Source of the DNA: an uncultured Methylotenera sp.
GTDB lineage: Bacteria > Pseudomonadota > Gammaproteobacteria > Burkholderiales > Methylophilaceae
Assembly: GCF_946479685.1 (NCBI RefSeq)
Contig: NZ_CAMLGS010000011.1
Span: 1-64,000, forward strand
Length of the DNA: 64,000 nt
Reading direction: 5' to 3'
The notes beneath the pieces were generated by a model. That model was not told where the DNA came from. It worked only from the letters and a program-made list of their open reading frames with translations, and did not search any database. Both the position numbers and the translations under genes were made by a program. How positions within the stretch are numbered: position 1 is the first letter of the stretch; each line of letters opens with the position of its first letter. This document shows, piece after piece, positions 16,767-27,998 of this stretch.

Positions 16767-18269
16767 TTAGCGCCCGGTGCGCGCAATAGCAGCACGAATG
16801 GAGTGTTTTTGCTGCTCAGACAATTGCTGCCAGCCAAAACGCCAGTGCCAATTACCTGTCACCGTGCCCGGCGTATTCATTCTATGATGGCCATTTAATT
16901 GTAAAATGTCCTGCATAGGCACAATCGCCAATAGCGCTTTAGTCTCTAATGCCATATCCACCAAATCATTTGGCATATTCGGTGTATAGCCCTCGCCATG
17001 TACTGCAGCCAAGCGGCCATACAAATTGCCACGCTGATGGTCATCCAGATTGTTATACCAGCTTAAAGTCGTGTCGTTATCATGCGTACCGGTATATACC
17101 ACACTATTCTCAACAATATTTTCCGGTAAATATGGATTATCACTTGCGCCACTAAATGCAAACTGCAGAATCTTCATGCCAGGCAAATGGTATTTTTTGC
17201 GCAAGGCATCTACTTCTATCGTAATAATGCCCAAGTCTTCAGCCACTAGGTTGATTTCTGGCAGCGCTTGTATAATTGCTGCCAGCAGCGCATCTCCCGG
17301 TGCCAACACCCATTCACCATTAATGGCAGTTTCTTCTGTGGCTGGAATCTCCCACGCCGCCTCCAGCCCCCTAAAGTGGTCAATACGCACAATATCGAAC
17401 AACTCACTTTGCGTTGCCATGCGTGAAACCCACCAAGCAAAACCATCATGCTGCATCGCATCCCAGTTGTAATGCGGATTACCCCAGCGCTGCCCAGTCT
17501 CCGAGAAATAATCCGGTGGCACACCCGCCACAACGCTCATGGTTTTATCTGCGTTAAGCTTGAACACATCAGAATGTGCCCACACATCCGCACTGTCATA
17601 AGCAACAAAAATAGGAATATCACCAAATAAAGCGACATTTTTCTCGGCAGCGTAAGCTTTTAGCGCAAGCCACTGACTAAAAAATACAAACTGTGTAAAT
17701 TTCACCACGGCAACTTCGTGCGCAAGCTGCAATTGCGCCTGCTTCATGGTTTTTTTATCACGATTTTTATACGGCTCTGGCCAGTGATCCCAGCCCGCAT
17801 GATTAAAGTGATAGCGTAAAGCCAGAAACAGCGAGAAATCATCTAACCAGCTGGCTTGTTTTTTACAAAAACGGGTAAAAGCTTGATGTAGTTTTTTATG
17901 TTCAGAAGAAAGTTCAGTTTGTTGACTGAAGTTAACATAAGCCTTGTTAAGCAAAGCCAATTTACTGGTGATTAAACCGGCACAATCGTCTTTGCTGAGC
18001 AGACCTTGCGCTTGCAGAGCCTCTAAGCTAATAAAATCAGGGTTACCGGCATGCGCAGACAAGCATTGATAAGGCGAGTTATCTGCATGCGGCATATTGA
18101 TAGGCAGCGTCTGCCAAACCTTGGCCCCTATTTCATGCAGGAAATCAATAAAGCGATAAGCCTCAACGCCTAGGTCACCCGTATAAAAAGCACTTGGTAA
18201 GGAACTGATATGTAATAACACACCGGCCTGGCGCTGATTTAATCGTGATGCTTGAGTCTGTAACGTCAT
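16767..18269 (-). CDS. malQ: 4-alpha-glucanotransferase (amylomaltase)
   Basis: GH77 disproportionating enzyme acting on maltodextrins. It begins near QAGVLLHISSLPS, and family motifs include GDIPIFVAYDSADVWAH and RIDHFRGLEAAWEIP, the latter with the nucleophile Asp. NLVAEDLGIIT holds the acid/base Glu, and YTGTHDNDTTLSWY holds the third acid. The 500-residue length matches the short bacterial type without the long N-terminal modules of E. coli MalQ. It lies between the GH57 gene (80 bp upstream) and the ROK kinase (5 bp downstream), which argues for a glycogen-degradation operon. Confidence 0.93.
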   Translation of the reverse strand: MTLQTQASRLNQRQAGVLLHISSLPSAFYTGDLGVEAYRFIDFLHEIGAKVWQTLPINMPHADNSPYQCLSAHAGNPDFISLEALQAQGLLSKDDCAGLITSKLALLNKAYVNFSQQTELSSEHKKLHQAFTRFCKKQASWLDDFSLFLALRYHFNHAGWDHWPEPYKNRDKKTMKQAQLQLAHEVAVVKFTQFVFFSQWLALKAYAAEKNVALFGDIPIFVAYDSADVWAHSDVFKLNADKTMSVVAGVPPDYFSETGQRWGNPHYNWDAMQHDGFAWWVSRMATQSELFDIVRIDHFRGLEAAWEIPATEETAINGEWVLAPGDALLAAIIQALPEINLVAEDLGIITIEVDALRKKYHLPGMKILQFAFSGASDNPYLPENIVENSVVYTGTHDNDTTLSWYNNLDDHQRGNLYGRLAAVHGEGYTPNMPNDLVDMALETKALLAIVPMQDILQLNGHHRMNTPGTVTGNWHWRFGWQQLSEQQKHSIRAAIARTGR

Positions 18270-18349
18270 AAATACCTACTTAAAATTAAGGGCATTGCAA
18301 CTTGAAACTGTACTAAAACCAAACTGTGTTAAAACTTAAACGCTACTGA

Positions 18350-20104
18350 TTATTCCTGTCCGCGACGCATAGTGCCTGCGTTATCTGCGTTACCACCACC
18401 GGCGCTGATTTGCTGATGCAGCACTTCTGGTATAGGCTGGCCAAGTAGTGTATATAAATTAATTAAATTGCGGCGGTACAACTTGTCGAAACTAGAGACG
18501 CTCTCGGACGAGTTGTAGTCACCAAACCACCAGAACCAGTCAGAACCTTCACATATCGCCAACTGACGCTCAACAGCTTCACGCTGCCGCTTACTTAGTT
18601 TGCTCTTGGCGATAACCGTGTCGTAAGTTTTCTTAGCAGAACAAAGCAAATCCCAAGCCAGATTCTTATCTTTGCTGCCTATCCACGTACTGAAAGTGCC
18701 ATACACCCAACTACCCGCTGCAATCTGCGGCAAGATAGGCGCAGATAATCCCTCATCCACCGTATTCTTGGATTGATACATATCAACGATATCATTAAAA
18801 GTGGTCATTATTATGTCAGGATGGTTAACCAATGCCTCATACAACTCGCTCAAGAAATAAAAGCCATTGTATGGGAAGTATTCCCAAGCATTTTCCCCAT
18901 CTAAAATCACACTGACTATCTTAGATTGGCTGCCATTATTGTTGGCATGAATATGCTCCAGGGTCTGTATAAAATCGCTCACTGCATCATGCGTATGCAT
19001 TTTTGCGTATTCAAAGCCTATCTTGTCTGAGAGCTGATCATCTCTGAAAAAACATAAAATATCGTTTTGACCATCAGTCACCTGATAAGGCTGATACAGG
19101 TAATCTTGCTTATTGTCGGCATTGAGTTGTGATTTCAGCAGGCTATTAGCCAATACACTCTGGCCGGTTGCTGCCCATTTCACATCATGCTCAGCCAACA
19201 ATGACAATGCCGCGTGCGAAACCGCACCTTCTGCTGGCCACATGCCGCGCGGACTGGCACCAAAGTAGTGCTCATGCGCTTTTTTGGCAGACAAAATATG
19301 CGCCTCTGACCTCGCCTGCCCACCTGCATATGCTTCACTTTCAGGTAAAGGTGCCTCTGGCATAGCATCTAATGTAGATTCAAAATCCAGCAATAAAGGC
19401 AAGATTGGGTGGTAGTAAGGCGTAGTAGAAATCTCAATTTGGCCGCTTTGCATCAATGCTTTATAACGCGGGATCAAACCGGCAATGGTTTCTGCAATCA
19501 CGTCATACAGCTGCAAACGCTCTTCATGCGTAAACAGCACGCCTTTAGTCATCAATGCCTGCACCACAGGATTGGTGCGACGCAAACTCTCACCGCACCA
19601 CGCCAAGTGGTACCAAACCAGCAAGTCTGCTTTATATTGCCCAGACAAATAATGAAACTGGTCATTTGTCATCATCGGCTCTACCAGTTGGTACATCTGC
19701 AGCAAACGCTGGTAGTGTGGAAACGGGCTCAACATCTTTTCATGGTGACTTTTGAAGCAGCTTTGCACAATCAGATGACACTCGCTATTGCTGATGTCGG
19801 TCAGATTCTTTTTGGTAAGCAAGCCGAGCAATGGGTCACGAACCTTATTGTGCTTCACTTGCTCTGCGTAATCCTCCAACTGCTCTAATAAAATAGGCAC
19901 AAAGTTAAACGTTACGCGGGCTTTAGGGTTCACCTCCAGGTGATACGCCATATCACTATAGTCTTTAATGGCGTGCAAATAGGTCCATGGCAACACATAT
20001 TGATTGGTTGCCAGGTCACGATAATCCGGCTGATGCATATGCCAGTACAGATTAAGATATAGCTTGGGACGAGCAGTATTCACTTCAGCAGAAACCTCAA
20101 ACAA
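18350..20104 (-). CDS. Glycoside hydrolase family 57 protein (alpha-glucan-active)
   Basis: A 584-residue GH57 enzyme, probably cytoplasmic because no signal peptide is seen. Motifs: YLNLYWHMHQPDYRD near 15-29 (GH57 region 1), GMWPAEGAVSH near 270 (region with the catalytic Glu), and ILDGENAWEYFPYNG near 395 (region 4-like). It may act as an alpha-amylase or amylopullulanase on glycogen; exact specificity cannot be read. The listed start is TTG 20104. GTG at 20083, preceded by GAGG at about 11 bp, is an equal candidate and would shorten it by seven residues. The gene lies between glgC and malQ on the same strand. Confidence 0.85.
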   Translation of the reverse strand: MFEVSAEVNTARPKLYLNLYWHMHQPDYRDLATNQYVLPWTYLHAIKDYSDMAYHLEVNPKARVTFNFVPILLEQLEDYAEQVKHNKVRDPLLGLLTKKNLTDISNSECHLIVQSCFKSHHEKMLSPFPHYQRLLQMYQLVEPMMTNDQFHYLSGQYKADLLVWYHLAWCGESLRRTNPVVQALMTKGVLFTHEERLQLYDVIAETIAGLIPRYKALMQSGQIEISTTPYYHPILPLLLDFESTLDAMPEAPLPESEAYAGGQARSEAHILSAKKAHEHYFGASPRGMWPAEGAVSHAALSLLAEHDVKWAATGQSVLANSLLKSQLNADNKQDYLYQPYQVTDGQNDILCFFRDDQLSDKIGFEYAKMHTHDAVSDFIQTLEHIHANNNGSQSKIVSVILDGENAWEYFPYNGFYFLSELYEALVNHPDIIMTTFNDIVDMYQSKNTVDEGLSAPILPQIAAGSWVYGTFSTWIGSKDKNLAWDLLCSAKKTYDTVIAKSKLSKRQREAVERQLAICEGSDWFWWFGDYNSSESVSSFDKLYRRNLINLYTLLGQPIPEVLHQQISAGGGNADNAGTMRRGQE

Positions 20105-20156
20105 TAGTCATTAAAACAACAACCCACCACATAAAACACGTGTTCTACACACTACA

Positions 20157-21449
20157 CTACACTACACGGTATAAATCCTGGCCCAGCATATCAGGGGTCA
20201 CTAACACCACACCCTTTTCTGATACGTAAAAGCGTTCAGCATCCAGCGCTAGATCCACACCGATTTGCATGCCTTCAGGAATCACGCAACCACGGTCCAC
20301 CACTACATTTTTCAGGACCACGTGCCGGTTAATAATCGCCTTAGGCAAAATCACTGAACCATCGATATTAGCGTAACTGTGCACGCGTACATCAGAAAAC
20401 AGCACACTATTGGTAACGCAAGAACCACTAATCAAACAACCGCCAGAAACCAGTGAGTCAGTCGCCTTACCAGTACGGCCTTCGTCCCTAAAGACAAACT
20501 TAGCTGGCGGCAATTGTTCTTGATAGGTCCAGATTGGCCACTCTCGGTCATATAAGTTAAGCTCAGGAATTACTTTCGTTAATTCCATGTTCGCTTCCCA
20601 ATAAGCATCAATCGTACCAACATCACGCCAGTAGTAATTACCATTTTGTGCACCTACGCAACTATCGGTAAAACGGTGTGCCTGTACTTTATATTTTTTA
20701 ATGATGTAAGGAATAATGTCGCCACCAAAATCGTGACTAGACTTGGACTCGCCCGCATCGCGAATCAACTGCTCATATAAGAACTTGGCATTGAATACGT
20801 AAATACCCATGCTCGCAAACGCTTTTGTTGGATCATCAGGCATAGGTTTAGGATTAGCTGGTTTCTCGGCAAACTCCACCACTCTATCGATTTCATCTAC
20901 CGCCAACACGCCAAAGCCCTTGGCATCTTCTAACGGCACATTGATGCAAGCCACTGTCATATCGGCATTGTTGCGCACATGGGTTGCCAACATTTTACCG
21001 TAGTCCATCTTATAGATATGGTCGCCTGCGAGAATCAGCACAAACTCAGCACCACCCTCACGCAAGAGGTCTATATTCTGATAAACCGCATCGGCCGTTC
21101 CTTTGTACCACTCTTCAGAGATACGCTGCTGCGCCGGAATAATGTTGACATACTCATTGAATTCGCCGCGCAGGAAACCCCAGCCACGCTGGATATGTTG
21201 AATCAGGCTTTGTGCCTTGTATTGGGTTGCTACGTTAATACGACGGATGCCAGAGTTAACGCAATTAGAGAGTGGAAAGTCAATAATTCTGAACTTGCCA
21301 CCAAACTGAACAGCTGGCTTTGCACGCCAATCCGTTAAGCTTTTTAGACGACTGCCTCGACCACCCGCTAAAATCATCGCGACGGTATTTTTGGTTAAGG
21401 TACTAATAAAACGCTCTGAATTTTGATCCGCTTGTCGTGTTTGCGACAT
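20157..21449 (-). CDS. glgC: Glucose-1-phosphate adenylyltransferase
   Basis: Makes ADP-glucose, the committed step of bacterial glycogen synthesis. [20 protein letters not shown] lies near 28-47, [11 protein letters not shown] near 53-63, and the sugar-binding VEFAEKP near 190. [11 protein letters not shown] is near 289, and a left-handed beta-helix region closes the 430-residue protein. A strong AGGAGG precedes the ATG. It is divergent from glgB across 190 bp. The stop codon sits in a run of ACTAC pentamers (around 20151-20166). Allosteric control by a central-carbon metabolite is known for the family. Confidence 0.95.
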   Translation of the reverse strand: MSQTRQADQNSERFISTLTKNTVAMILAGGRGSRLKSLTDWRAKPAVQFGGKFRIIDFPLSNCVNSGIRRINVATQYKAQSLIQHIQRGWGFLRGEFNEYVNIIPAQQRISEEWYKGTADAVYQNIDLLREGGAEFVLILAGDHIYKMDYGKMLATHVRNNADMTVACINVPLEDAKGFGVLAVDEIDRVVEFAEKPANPKPMPDDPTKAFASMGIYVFNAKFLYEQLIRDAGESKSSHDFGGDIIPYIIKKYKVQAHRFTDSCVGAQNGNYYWRDVGTIDAYWEANMELTKVIPELNLYDREWPIWTYQEQLPPAKFVFRDEGRTGKATDSLVSGGCLISGSCVTNSVLFSDVRVHSYANIDGSVILPKAIINRHVVLKNVVVDRGCVIPEGMQIGVDLALDAERFYVSEKGVVLVTPDMLGQDLYRVV

Positions 21450-21639
21450 GATGCCCTCCTGAAGTTTATTTAGTTACTTATTATTACTTAGCTACGCTAG
21501 CCGGGCACACTAGCTTATTTTACGTACGACTGCTTTCGTTTACATTATAATCAGCTTAAAGCACTATAATCTAGCTAAATGTAGTGCAAAAAACACAAAT
21601 AAAAGCTAAAGACCTTAAAATTATTAGGGATGTGATATT
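21450..21639. promoter_or_regulatory. Divergent glgC/glgB promoter region
   Basis: The 190-bp gap between the two glycogen-synthesis genes must hold both promoters. Two TATAAT hexamers read on the plus strand at 21546-21551 and 21565-21570. GCACTA and TAGTGC form an inverted repeat around the second one. No good -35 box is seen at the usual spacing, so an activator may be involved; that is an inference. Confidence 0.4.
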
Positions 21640-23862
21640 TTGTTAAAATCTAAATCAGTTCAGACAACATCTAAAGCTTATACTCACGCGCTTCACCGCA
21701 TTTTAGAAGCGCGCCATCACGACCCTTTCAGTTTTTTAGGACTGCATCCAATCAAAGTTGATGAGCATACACTTTATGCTTATCGCGCATTTTTGCCATA
21801 CGCCACCAGCGTAAAATTGAAAGTGGGCAAAACATGGGTGGATTTAGAAAAAACACACCAGGATGGCTTATTCGAATACAGCAGTGAAACTGAATTAAGC
21901 TCACCATGCCTACTAAAAATTACGGCTGGCGCACATACCTATGAAACGCATGACCCCTACACCTTTAGCTCAAGCATTACACAAGATGAGTTACACCTTT
22001 TTGGCGAAGGCCGCTTAAAGCTCGCCTACAAAACATTGGGTGCACAATGCATCACTCAAAACAATGTTGCAGGTGTACGCTTTGCAGTCTGGGCACCCAA
22101 TGCAGAACGTGTCAGCGTCATCGGCAGTTTCAACCAATGGGATGGCCGCATCCACAGCATGCGCGCACACGGCTCCAGTGGCGTTTGGGATATCTTTATC
22201 CCGAACCTGACCACTAGCGATACTTACAAGTTTGAAATACGCAATCGCCATACCAGCAATATCCTGGTCAAGACCGACCCCTATGGTTTTGAGTTTGAGC
22301 ATCGCCCAGGCACCGCCGCAAAAATCAGCACCAGCAGCCATCAATGGGAAGATAAAACATGGTTAGAGGCGCGTAAGAGCCGCGACTGGCTACATACGCC
22401 ATTCAACTGCTACGAAGTGCATCTAGGTTCATGGCAACGCAACGATAAAGGTCACTTTCTCACCTACCGCGAACTGGCAAAAACACTGGTGCCACACGTA
22501 GCGGCTATGGGCTATACGCACGTAGAGCTACTGCCAATCTCAGAACACCCACTGAATGAATCCTGGGGTTATCAAACTACCGGCTATTTTGGTGTGACCA
22601 ACCGCTTTGGCTCGCCGGATGATTTGCGCTTTTTAATCGATGCCTTCCACCAAGCCAATATCGGCGTAATTCTGGATTGGGTGCCTGGGCACTTCCCTAA
22701 AGATGATTGGGCGCTGGCACGCTTTGATGGCACGGCCTTATATGAACATGAAGACCCGCGCCTAGGCGAACACCAGGACTGGGGTACCTACATTTTCAAC
22801 TACGGCCGCAACGAAGTTCGTAACTTTTTGATTAGCAATGCTTATTTTTGGCTACAAGAGTTCCACATCGACGGGTTACGGGTAGACGCGGTAGCCTCCA
22901 TGCTTTATCTGGATTACTCACGCAACCCAGGGGAATGGCTGCCCAACAAATTTGGCGGCAGAGAAAACCTGGATGTGATTGATTTCTTAAAACAGCTCAA
23001 CATCATGGTAGGCGAAGACTTTGCCGGCGTGCTGACTATTGCGGAAGAATCCACGGCATGGCCGATGGTATCGCGCCCAGTTTACCTAGGCGGATTGGGC
23101 TTCAGCATGAAATGGAATATGGGCTGGATGAACGACACCCTATCCTATATTGAAAACGACCCGGTACACAGACGTTACCATCACGACAAGCTGACCTTTG
23201 GCCAGCTTTACGCCTATTCAGAAAACTTTGTTTTACCGTTTTCACATGATGAAGTGGTACACGGCAAAAAATCACTACTGGATAAAATGCCAGGTGACGC
23301 ATGGCAGAAGTTCGCCAATCTCCGTCTATTGACCACCTATCAGATGACAACTCCAGGAAAAAAGCTCAACTTCATGGGTAACGAGTTTGGACAAGGTCGC
23401 GAGTGGAATGTGAACACCAGCCTGGACTGGCACTTGCTCGACGACAAGCATGAAGGCAGCAAATGGCACCAAGGTATACAACAGCTGCATACTGACCTTA
23501 ACCGTATCTATAAAGAGGTCAGCTCACTCCACACTTTGGACTTCGAATCACACGGATTTGAATGGATAGACTGCCACGACACAGAACAATCAATTATCAG
23601 TTACGTAAGACGCGGATTAGACAATAGTTTTGTTATAATAGTGTTGAATTTTACGCCCGTGTTACGCAATGAATACCGAATTGGTGTTCCACAAGCCGGC
23701 AGCTATGCAGAAATATTTAACAGCGATGCAGATTGCTACGGTGGTAGTAACAAGGGTAATGGCGCTGGTCTGCACACAGAAAACATACCGTGGATGCATT
23801 ATGGTCAATCAATGGTCATCACATTGCCACCATTGGCGGGTATAGTTTTAAAAATACAATAA
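21640..23862 (+). CDS. glgB: 1,4-alpha-glucan branching enzyme
   Basis: Forms the alpha-1,6 branches of glycogen. The 740-residue protein has an N-terminal GlgB module, a CBM48 domain ([19 protein letters not shown] near 150), and a GH13 barrel. The GH13 conserved regions are present: [24 protein letters not shown] (nucleophile Asp), ILTIAEES-like [10 protein letters not shown] (Glu), and [10 protein letters not shown]. The start is TTG 21640, with AGGGA at 21626-21630 nine bases away; the earlier ATG at 21630 runs directly into TGA. pgi follows after 27 bp on the same strand. Confidence 0.95.
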   Translation: MLKSKSVQTTSKAYTHALHRILEARHHDPFSFLGLHPIKVDEHTLYAYRAFLPYATSVKLKVGKTWVDLEKTHQDGLFEYSSETELSSPCLLKITAGAHTYETHDPYTFSSSITQDELHLFGEGRLKLAYKTLGAQCITQNNVAGVRFAVWAPNAERVSVIGSFNQWDGRIHSMRAHGSSGVWDIFIPNLTTSDTYKFEIRNRHTSNILVKTDPYGFEFEHRPGTAAKISTSSHQWEDKTWLEARKSRDWLHTPFNCYEVHLGSWQRNDKGHFLTYRELAKTLVPHVAAMGYTHVELLPISEHPLNESWGYQTTGYFGVTNRFGSPDDLRFLIDAFHQANIGVILDWVPGHFPKDDWALARFDGTALYEHEDPRLGEHQDWGTYIFNYGRNEVRNFLISNAYFWLQEFHIDGLRVDAVASMLYLDYSRNPGEWLPNKFGGRENLDVIDFLKQLNIMVGEDFAGVLTIAEESTAWPMVSRPVYLGGLGFSMKWNMGWMNDTLSYIENDPVHRRYHHDKLTFGQLYAYSENFVLPFSHDEVVHGKKSLLDKMPGDAWQKFANLRLLTTYQMTTPGKKLNFMGNEFGQGREWNVNTSLDWHLLDDKHEGSKWHQGIQQLHTDLNRIYKEVSSLHTLDFESHGFEWIDCHDTEQSIISYVRRGLDNSFVIIVLNFTPVLRNEYRIGVPQAGSYAEIFNSDADCYGGSNKGNGAGLHTENIPWMHYGQSMVITLPPLAGIVLKIQ

Positions 23863-23889
23863 CCTATTGAAAATAAAGTACTAAAATAA

Positions 23890-25548
23890 ATGGCTAGTCT
23901 TAACAAACACCCAGTATGGCAATCACTTTGCCAACATCAAGAAAAAATTGCATCCGTCCACATGCGCGATTTGTTCGCAAATGATGCCAATCGTTTTAGC
24001 AAATACAGCCTCAAGTTTTCCGATATATTGCTTGATTATTCCAAACACCGCATCACAGATGAAACGCTACCGCTGCTATTTCAGTTAGCACGTGAAGCCA
24101 AGATTGAACAATGGCGCGACAGAATGTTTAGCGGTGAAAAAATCAATATCACCGAAAACCGTGCAGTGTTACATACAGCACTACGTAATCGCGCTAACAC
24201 ACCAATCTTGGTAGATGGCCATGACGTGATGCCCGAGGTGAATGCGGTATTGGCACAAATGCGTGACTTCACAGACAAAGTACGCAATGGCACTTGGTTA
24301 GGTTATACAGGCAAACGCATCACCGATATCGTAAACATCGGCATTGGCGGCTCAGATCTTGGCCCAGTCATGGTGTGCGATGCGTTAAAACCATACGCTA
24401 GCCCGGATCTAAAAGTGCATTTTGTGTCCAACATTGATGGTGCACACTTAATGCGCGCATTGAATGTTTGCAACCCGGAAACCACACTCTTCATCGTTGC
24501 ATCAAAAACATTCACCACTCAAGAAACCATGACCAATGCCCATTCTGCACGCGCATGGTTCCTGAATGCAGCGAAAGATGAAGCACATGTACCTAAGCAC
24601 TTTGTAGCTCTTTCCACCAACGCTAAAGCGGTAAAAGATTTCGGCATCGACACCGCCAATATGTTCGCATTCTGGGACTGGGTAGGCGGCCGCTATTCAC
24701 TATGGTCTGCCATTGGTTTATCCATCGCACTTTACGTAGGCATGGATAACTTTGAAGACCTGCTCACCGGTGCTTTTGAAATGGACGAGCATTTCAAAAA
24801 TGCACCATTAGAGCAAAACATGCCGGTTATTATGGCTTTGGTAGGCGTTTGGTATAACAACTTCTTCCATGTGGATTCACAAGCGATCTTACCTTACGAC
24901 CAAGGTTTATCACGCTTCCCTGCTTACTTACAGCAAGCGGATATGGAAAGTAACGGTAAATTCATTTGCCGTGATGGCAGCCGTGTCACCTACAAAACAG
25001 GCCCGGTGATTTGGGGTGAGGCTGGTACCAACGGCCAGCACGCGTTCTACCAATTAATACACCAAGGTACGCAAATCGTGCCGGCTGACTTCTTGATGCC
25101 AGTCCACAGCCACTACAAAGTTAGCAGCAATGGCTATGCACACCATAAAATCTTGCTGGCAAACTTCCTGGCACAGACCCAATCATTGATGTTAGGTAAA
25201 ACCACAGAACAAGCGCGTGCCGAACTGGAAAAACAAGGTCTATCAGGTGAAGCGTTAGAGCAACTATTGCCGCACAAAACATTTGAAGGCAATCGCCCGA
25301 CTACCTCAATCTTGTTTGATAAATTAACGCCAAACACATTGGGTAAACTAATCGCGCTGTACGAACATAAAATCTTTGTACAAGGCATTATTTGGGATAT
25401 CAACAGCTACGATCAATGGGGCGTTGAATACGGTAAACAAATTGCACAGCAAATTCTGCCGCAACTAACCAACGATGAAGTAGTGAGCAACTACGACAGC
25501 TCAACCAATGGTTTAATTAACTACACCAAGGCACTCAAACCAGACTAA
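23890..25548 (+). CDS. pgi: Glucose-6-phosphate isomerase
   Basis: Interconverts glucose-6-phosphate and fructose-6-phosphate, linking gluconeogenesis and the ribulose monophosphate pathway to glycogen. Length is 552 residues, normal for the bacterial type. Motifs: [17 protein letters not shown] near 144-160, [13 protein letters not shown] near 205, [12 protein letters not shown] near 273, and the pgi signatures [16 protein letters not shown] and [13 protein letters not shown] with the catalytic His. The gene follows glgB by 27 bp and ends at a strong terminator, so glgB-pgi is probably one operon. Confidence 0.96.
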   Translation: MASLNKHPVWQSLCQHQEKIASVHMRDLFANDANRFSKYSLKFSDILLDYSKHRITDETLPLLFQLAREAKIEQWRDRMFSGEKINITENRAVLHTALRNRANTPILVDGHDVMPEVNAVLAQMRDFTDKVRNGTWLGYTGKRITDIVNIGIGGSDLGPVMVCDALKPYASPDLKVHFVSNIDGAHLMRALNVCNPETTLFIVASKTFTTQETMTNAHSARAWFLNAAKDEAHVPKHFVALSTNAKAVKDFGIDTANMFAFWDWVGGRYSLWSAIGLSIALYVGMDNFEDLLTGAFEMDEHFKNAPLEQNMPVIMALVGVWYNNFFHVDSQAILPYDQGLSRFPAYLQQADMESNGKFICRDGSRVTYKTGPVIWGEAGTNGQHAFYQLIHQGTQIVPADFLMPVHSHYKVSSNGYAHHKILLANFLAQTQSLMLGKTTEQARAELEKQGLSGEALEQLLPHKTFEGNRPTTSILFDKLTPNTLGKLIALYEHKIFVQGIIWDINSYDQWGVEYGKQIAQQILPQLTNDEVVSNYDSSTNGLINYTKALKPD

Positions 25549-25596
25549 ATCGAAGCAACACCTCGCACCAAAACATTAGTCTGTTTTTGTGATCAT

Positions 25597-25632
25597 AAAA
25601 AAGCCCAACTGATAATAAAGTTGGGCTTTTTT
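25597..25632. terminator. Strong rho-independent terminator after pgi
   Basis: A perfect 14-bp stem (AAAAAAGCCCAACT at 25597-25610, AGTTGGGCTTTTTT at 25619-25632) with an 8-nt loop and flanking A and T runs. It ends the glgB-pgi transcript. Confidence 0.92.
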
Positions 25633-25758
25633 GTTGCCTAAATATTAAATAATGCGTTAAGCATTCAACAACGCTCGAAGTTGAGTAAACTGACAATCAG
25701 GTAAACTTGCAGTTAATGCATTCAAGTACGTTAAAAAAACAAAATTACGGAGCAGATA

Positions 25759-26571
25759 ATGGCAAACCTTGATCAATATCGCGTGAACCCAAAAAAATTC
25801 TCGCTTAAAGATTTTGACACTAAAGATAAAACTGAGCGCAGCGGCAGCAAGGAAGAGAACGAGGCTGCACTGTATGAGCTAGCCAGTGAAATCAATGCGT
25901 ATCAGGATATTTTACATGCTGAAGGCAAGCACAAAGTTTTGCTGATTCTGCAAGGCATGGACACCAGCGGCAAGGATGGCACCGTGCGCCACGTATTCAA
26001 GGAAACTGACCCGTTAGGCATACGTGTAGCAAACTTCAAGGCACCAAGTAGCGAGGAGTTGGCACATGACTACCTATGGCGCGTGCATCAGCAAGTACCA
26101 CGCGCTGGTGAGCTGGTAATTTTTAACCGCAGCCATTATGAAGACGTGCTGATAGTTAAAGTACACAAATGGATTGATGCCGCAGAATGCGAGCGTAGGT
26201 ATAAGCAAATCAACGATTTTGAGCGGCTGTTGGCAGAAACAGGCACCACTATCATCAAATGCTTTTTACATATTTCAAAACAGGAGCAAAAGAAACGATT
26301 ACAGGAGCGCCTGGATAACCCGACAAAAAGCTGGAAATTCAACCCAGGCGACCTAAAAGAACGTGAATTGTGGACAGAGTATAGTGCAGCTTATGAACAA
26401 GCAATCAAGGCAACCTCGACAGAGTATGCGCCTTGGTACATCGTACCGGCTGACTCGAAAACCAACCGCAATCTTTTAATTTCCAGGCTGCTGCTTAGCG
26501 CACTGAAAAAACTAGATTTGAACTACCCGCCGGTGCCGGAGGAGTTCAAATCTATTGTGATTAATGACTAA
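25759..26571 (+). CDS. Polyphosphate kinase 2 family (polyphosphate:nucleotide phosphotransferase)
   Basis: Transfers phosphate from polyphosphate to a nucleotide, or the reverse. The Walker A-like loop is GMDTSGKDG at 66-74, followed by VRHVFKETDPLGIRVANFKAP. The Walker B region is VIFNRSHYEDVL near 119-130, and the lid module is KSWKFNPGDLKERELWTEY. The 270-residue length and KSWKFNP motif suggest class III of PPK2 (AMP and ADP phosphorylation), but the class is an inference. A GGAG precedes ATG 25759. It is monocistronic and convergent with sppA. Confidence 0.88.
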   Translation: MANLDQYRVNPKKFSLKDFDTKDKTERSGSKEENEAALYELASEINAYQDILHAEGKHKVLLILQGMDTSGKDGTVRHVFKETDPLGIRVANFKAPSSEELAHDYLWRVHQQVPRAGELVIFNRSHYEDVLIVKVHKWIDAAECERRYKQINDFERLLAETGTTIIKCFLHISKQEQKKRLQERLDNPTKSWKFNPGDLKERELWTEYSAAYEQAIKATSTEYAPWYIVPADSKTNRNLLISRLLLSALKKLDLNYPPVPEEFKSIVIND

Positions 26572-26589
26572 TTAATAGCTAACCAATGA

Positions 26590-27588
26590 TTAGCGCAATT
26601 TGATTTGACCGGCATCCACCAGCTGTTTAGAGATCACCTCACCGATAGCGGCACTGGCACTGGCGCCAATACGCTTAGCAACACGGCTAGCAAAGTCATC
26701 TTGGTAAGTAAAGTCTACAATCTCTTCCTGTTTGATGACTTCACGCGCCACATACTCAGCACTACCCATGCCATCAGCTAAGCCGATTTTGATACTTTGC
26801 TCACCACTCCAGAACAAGCCGCTGAAGGTTTCCGGCGTTTCTTTCAAGCGCGCGCCTCTGCCCTCACGTACCACTGTTTTAAATTGCTCGTGAATCTCAT
26901 TGAGCATTGCTTGTGCCAACTCTTGGTGGTGCGGATTTACTGGCGAGAATGGGTCTAGCATGGCTTTGTTCTCACCTGCCGTCATCAGACGACGCTCTAC
27001 ACCAACTTTTTTCATGGCTTCAGTAAAACCATAACCATCCATCAGCACGCCGATAGAGCCGACAATACTGGCTTTATCCACATAGATTTTGTCTGCTGCG
27101 GCCGCAATATAGTAGCCACCGGATGCACAAATATCTTCAACCACGGCATATACCGGAATACTAGGATGCAGTTTCTTTTGACGTTTAATCTCATCATTAA
27201 TAATCCCGGCCTGCACTGGGCTACCACCCGGGCTATTCACTCTTAAAATAATGCCTTTGGTGCCTTTGTTATCGTAGGCCTCTTTTAGGCTTGAGATCAC
27301 CGCATCCGCCGTCACATCGCCGCCAGCCTGAATCACACCGTTAATTTCAATTAAGGCTGTATGTGCTTCTAGCGACTTTTTATCCCCACCCATTACACCA
27401 AACAACATCAGTATAAAAATAAGCAGATAACCAAAAGTCAGCGATTTAAAAAAGGTACTCCAGCGACGTGCCGTTCTTTGTTCAGTTAATGCAGCGGTAG
27501 CCAGCTTCTCAATAACACCACGCTGCCAAGCGCTATCGTCTGTTGCAGATGGCTTGCTGTCTGCGTTATATTGATTCTGCTCAGTCAT
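26590..27588 (-). CDS. sppA: Signal peptide peptidase SppA, short form (S49 serine protease)
   Basis: Membrane-anchored serine-lysine protease that degrades cleaved signal peptides. One membrane helix lies at about 50-67 (LTFGYLLIFILMLFGVMGG). The S49 domain has ILRVNSPGGSPVQA near 115-128, the nucleophile in DICASGGYY at S156, and the general-base lysine in AGENKAM at K208. At 332 residues it is the single-domain 36-kDa type, about half of E. coli SppA. It is the last gene of the rluC-HAD-Rieske-sppA run on the minus strand. Confidence 0.93.
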   Translation of the reverse strand: MTEQNQYNADSKPSATDDSAWQRGVIEKLATAALTEQRTARRWSTFFKSLTFGYLLIFILMLFGVMGGDKKSLEAHTALIEINGVIQAGGDVTADAVISSLKEAYDNKGTKGIILRVNSPGGSPVQAGIINDEIKRQKKLHPSIPVYAVVEDICASGGYYIAAAADKIYVDKASIVGSIGVLMDGYGFTEAMKKVGVERRLMTAGENKAMLDPFSPVNPHHQELAQAMLNEIHEQFKTVVREGRGARLKETPETFSGLFWSGEQSIKIGLADGMGSAEYVAREVIKQEEIVDFTYQDDFASRVAKRIGASASAAIGEVISKQLVDAGQIKLR

Positions 27589-27623
27589 TTTTTACTCACT
27601 TATCATTGATTTTATTTAGGATT

Positions 27624-27986
27624 TTATTTAGAAATAGACGCTAGATCGATCATTATTTTTTGATTTTTCTCAACCAGCGCTATCTGTTTTAAACTTTTAC
27701 CCTTACACGGCCCCAACACACAAAAACCATTATCAGGACGGTAATGCGCGCCATGTGTGGCACAGATTAAATAGTCGCCCTGCGCGGTAAAAAACTCACC
27801 CTCATTCCAGTCCAGTTCGACAGAAACGTGTGCACATTGGTTTACATAAGCATAGGGTAATTGATTAAAGCGCACCACAAACCCGGTTGCAAACTCGCCC
27901 AGTGCTGGCAGGGGAAACCTAACACCCTTACCGCCATCTTGTACGGCGGTGCTGTCAATTACTATCATATCCTGCTCTACGTGCAT
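27624..27986 (-). CDS. Rieske [2Fe-2S] protein
   Basis: A 120-residue soluble Rieske protein. The cluster ligands are visible as NQCAH (C51, H53) and ICATHGAHY (C75, H78), spaced as in Rieske ferredoxins. No membrane segment or fused oxygenase domain is seen. It lies 12 bp past the HAD phosphatase stop and 35 bp before the sppA start. This neighbourhood is seen in other betaproteobacteria by recollection. Its electron partner is unknown. Confidence 0.85.
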   Translation of the reverse strand: MHVEQDMIVIDSTAVQDGGKGVRFPLPALGEFATGFVVRFNQLPYAYVNQCAHVSVELDWNEGEFFTAQGDYLICATHGAHYRPDNGFCVLGPCKGKSLKQIALVEKNQKIMIDLASISK

Positions 27987-27998
27987 ACAGCCAACTTT

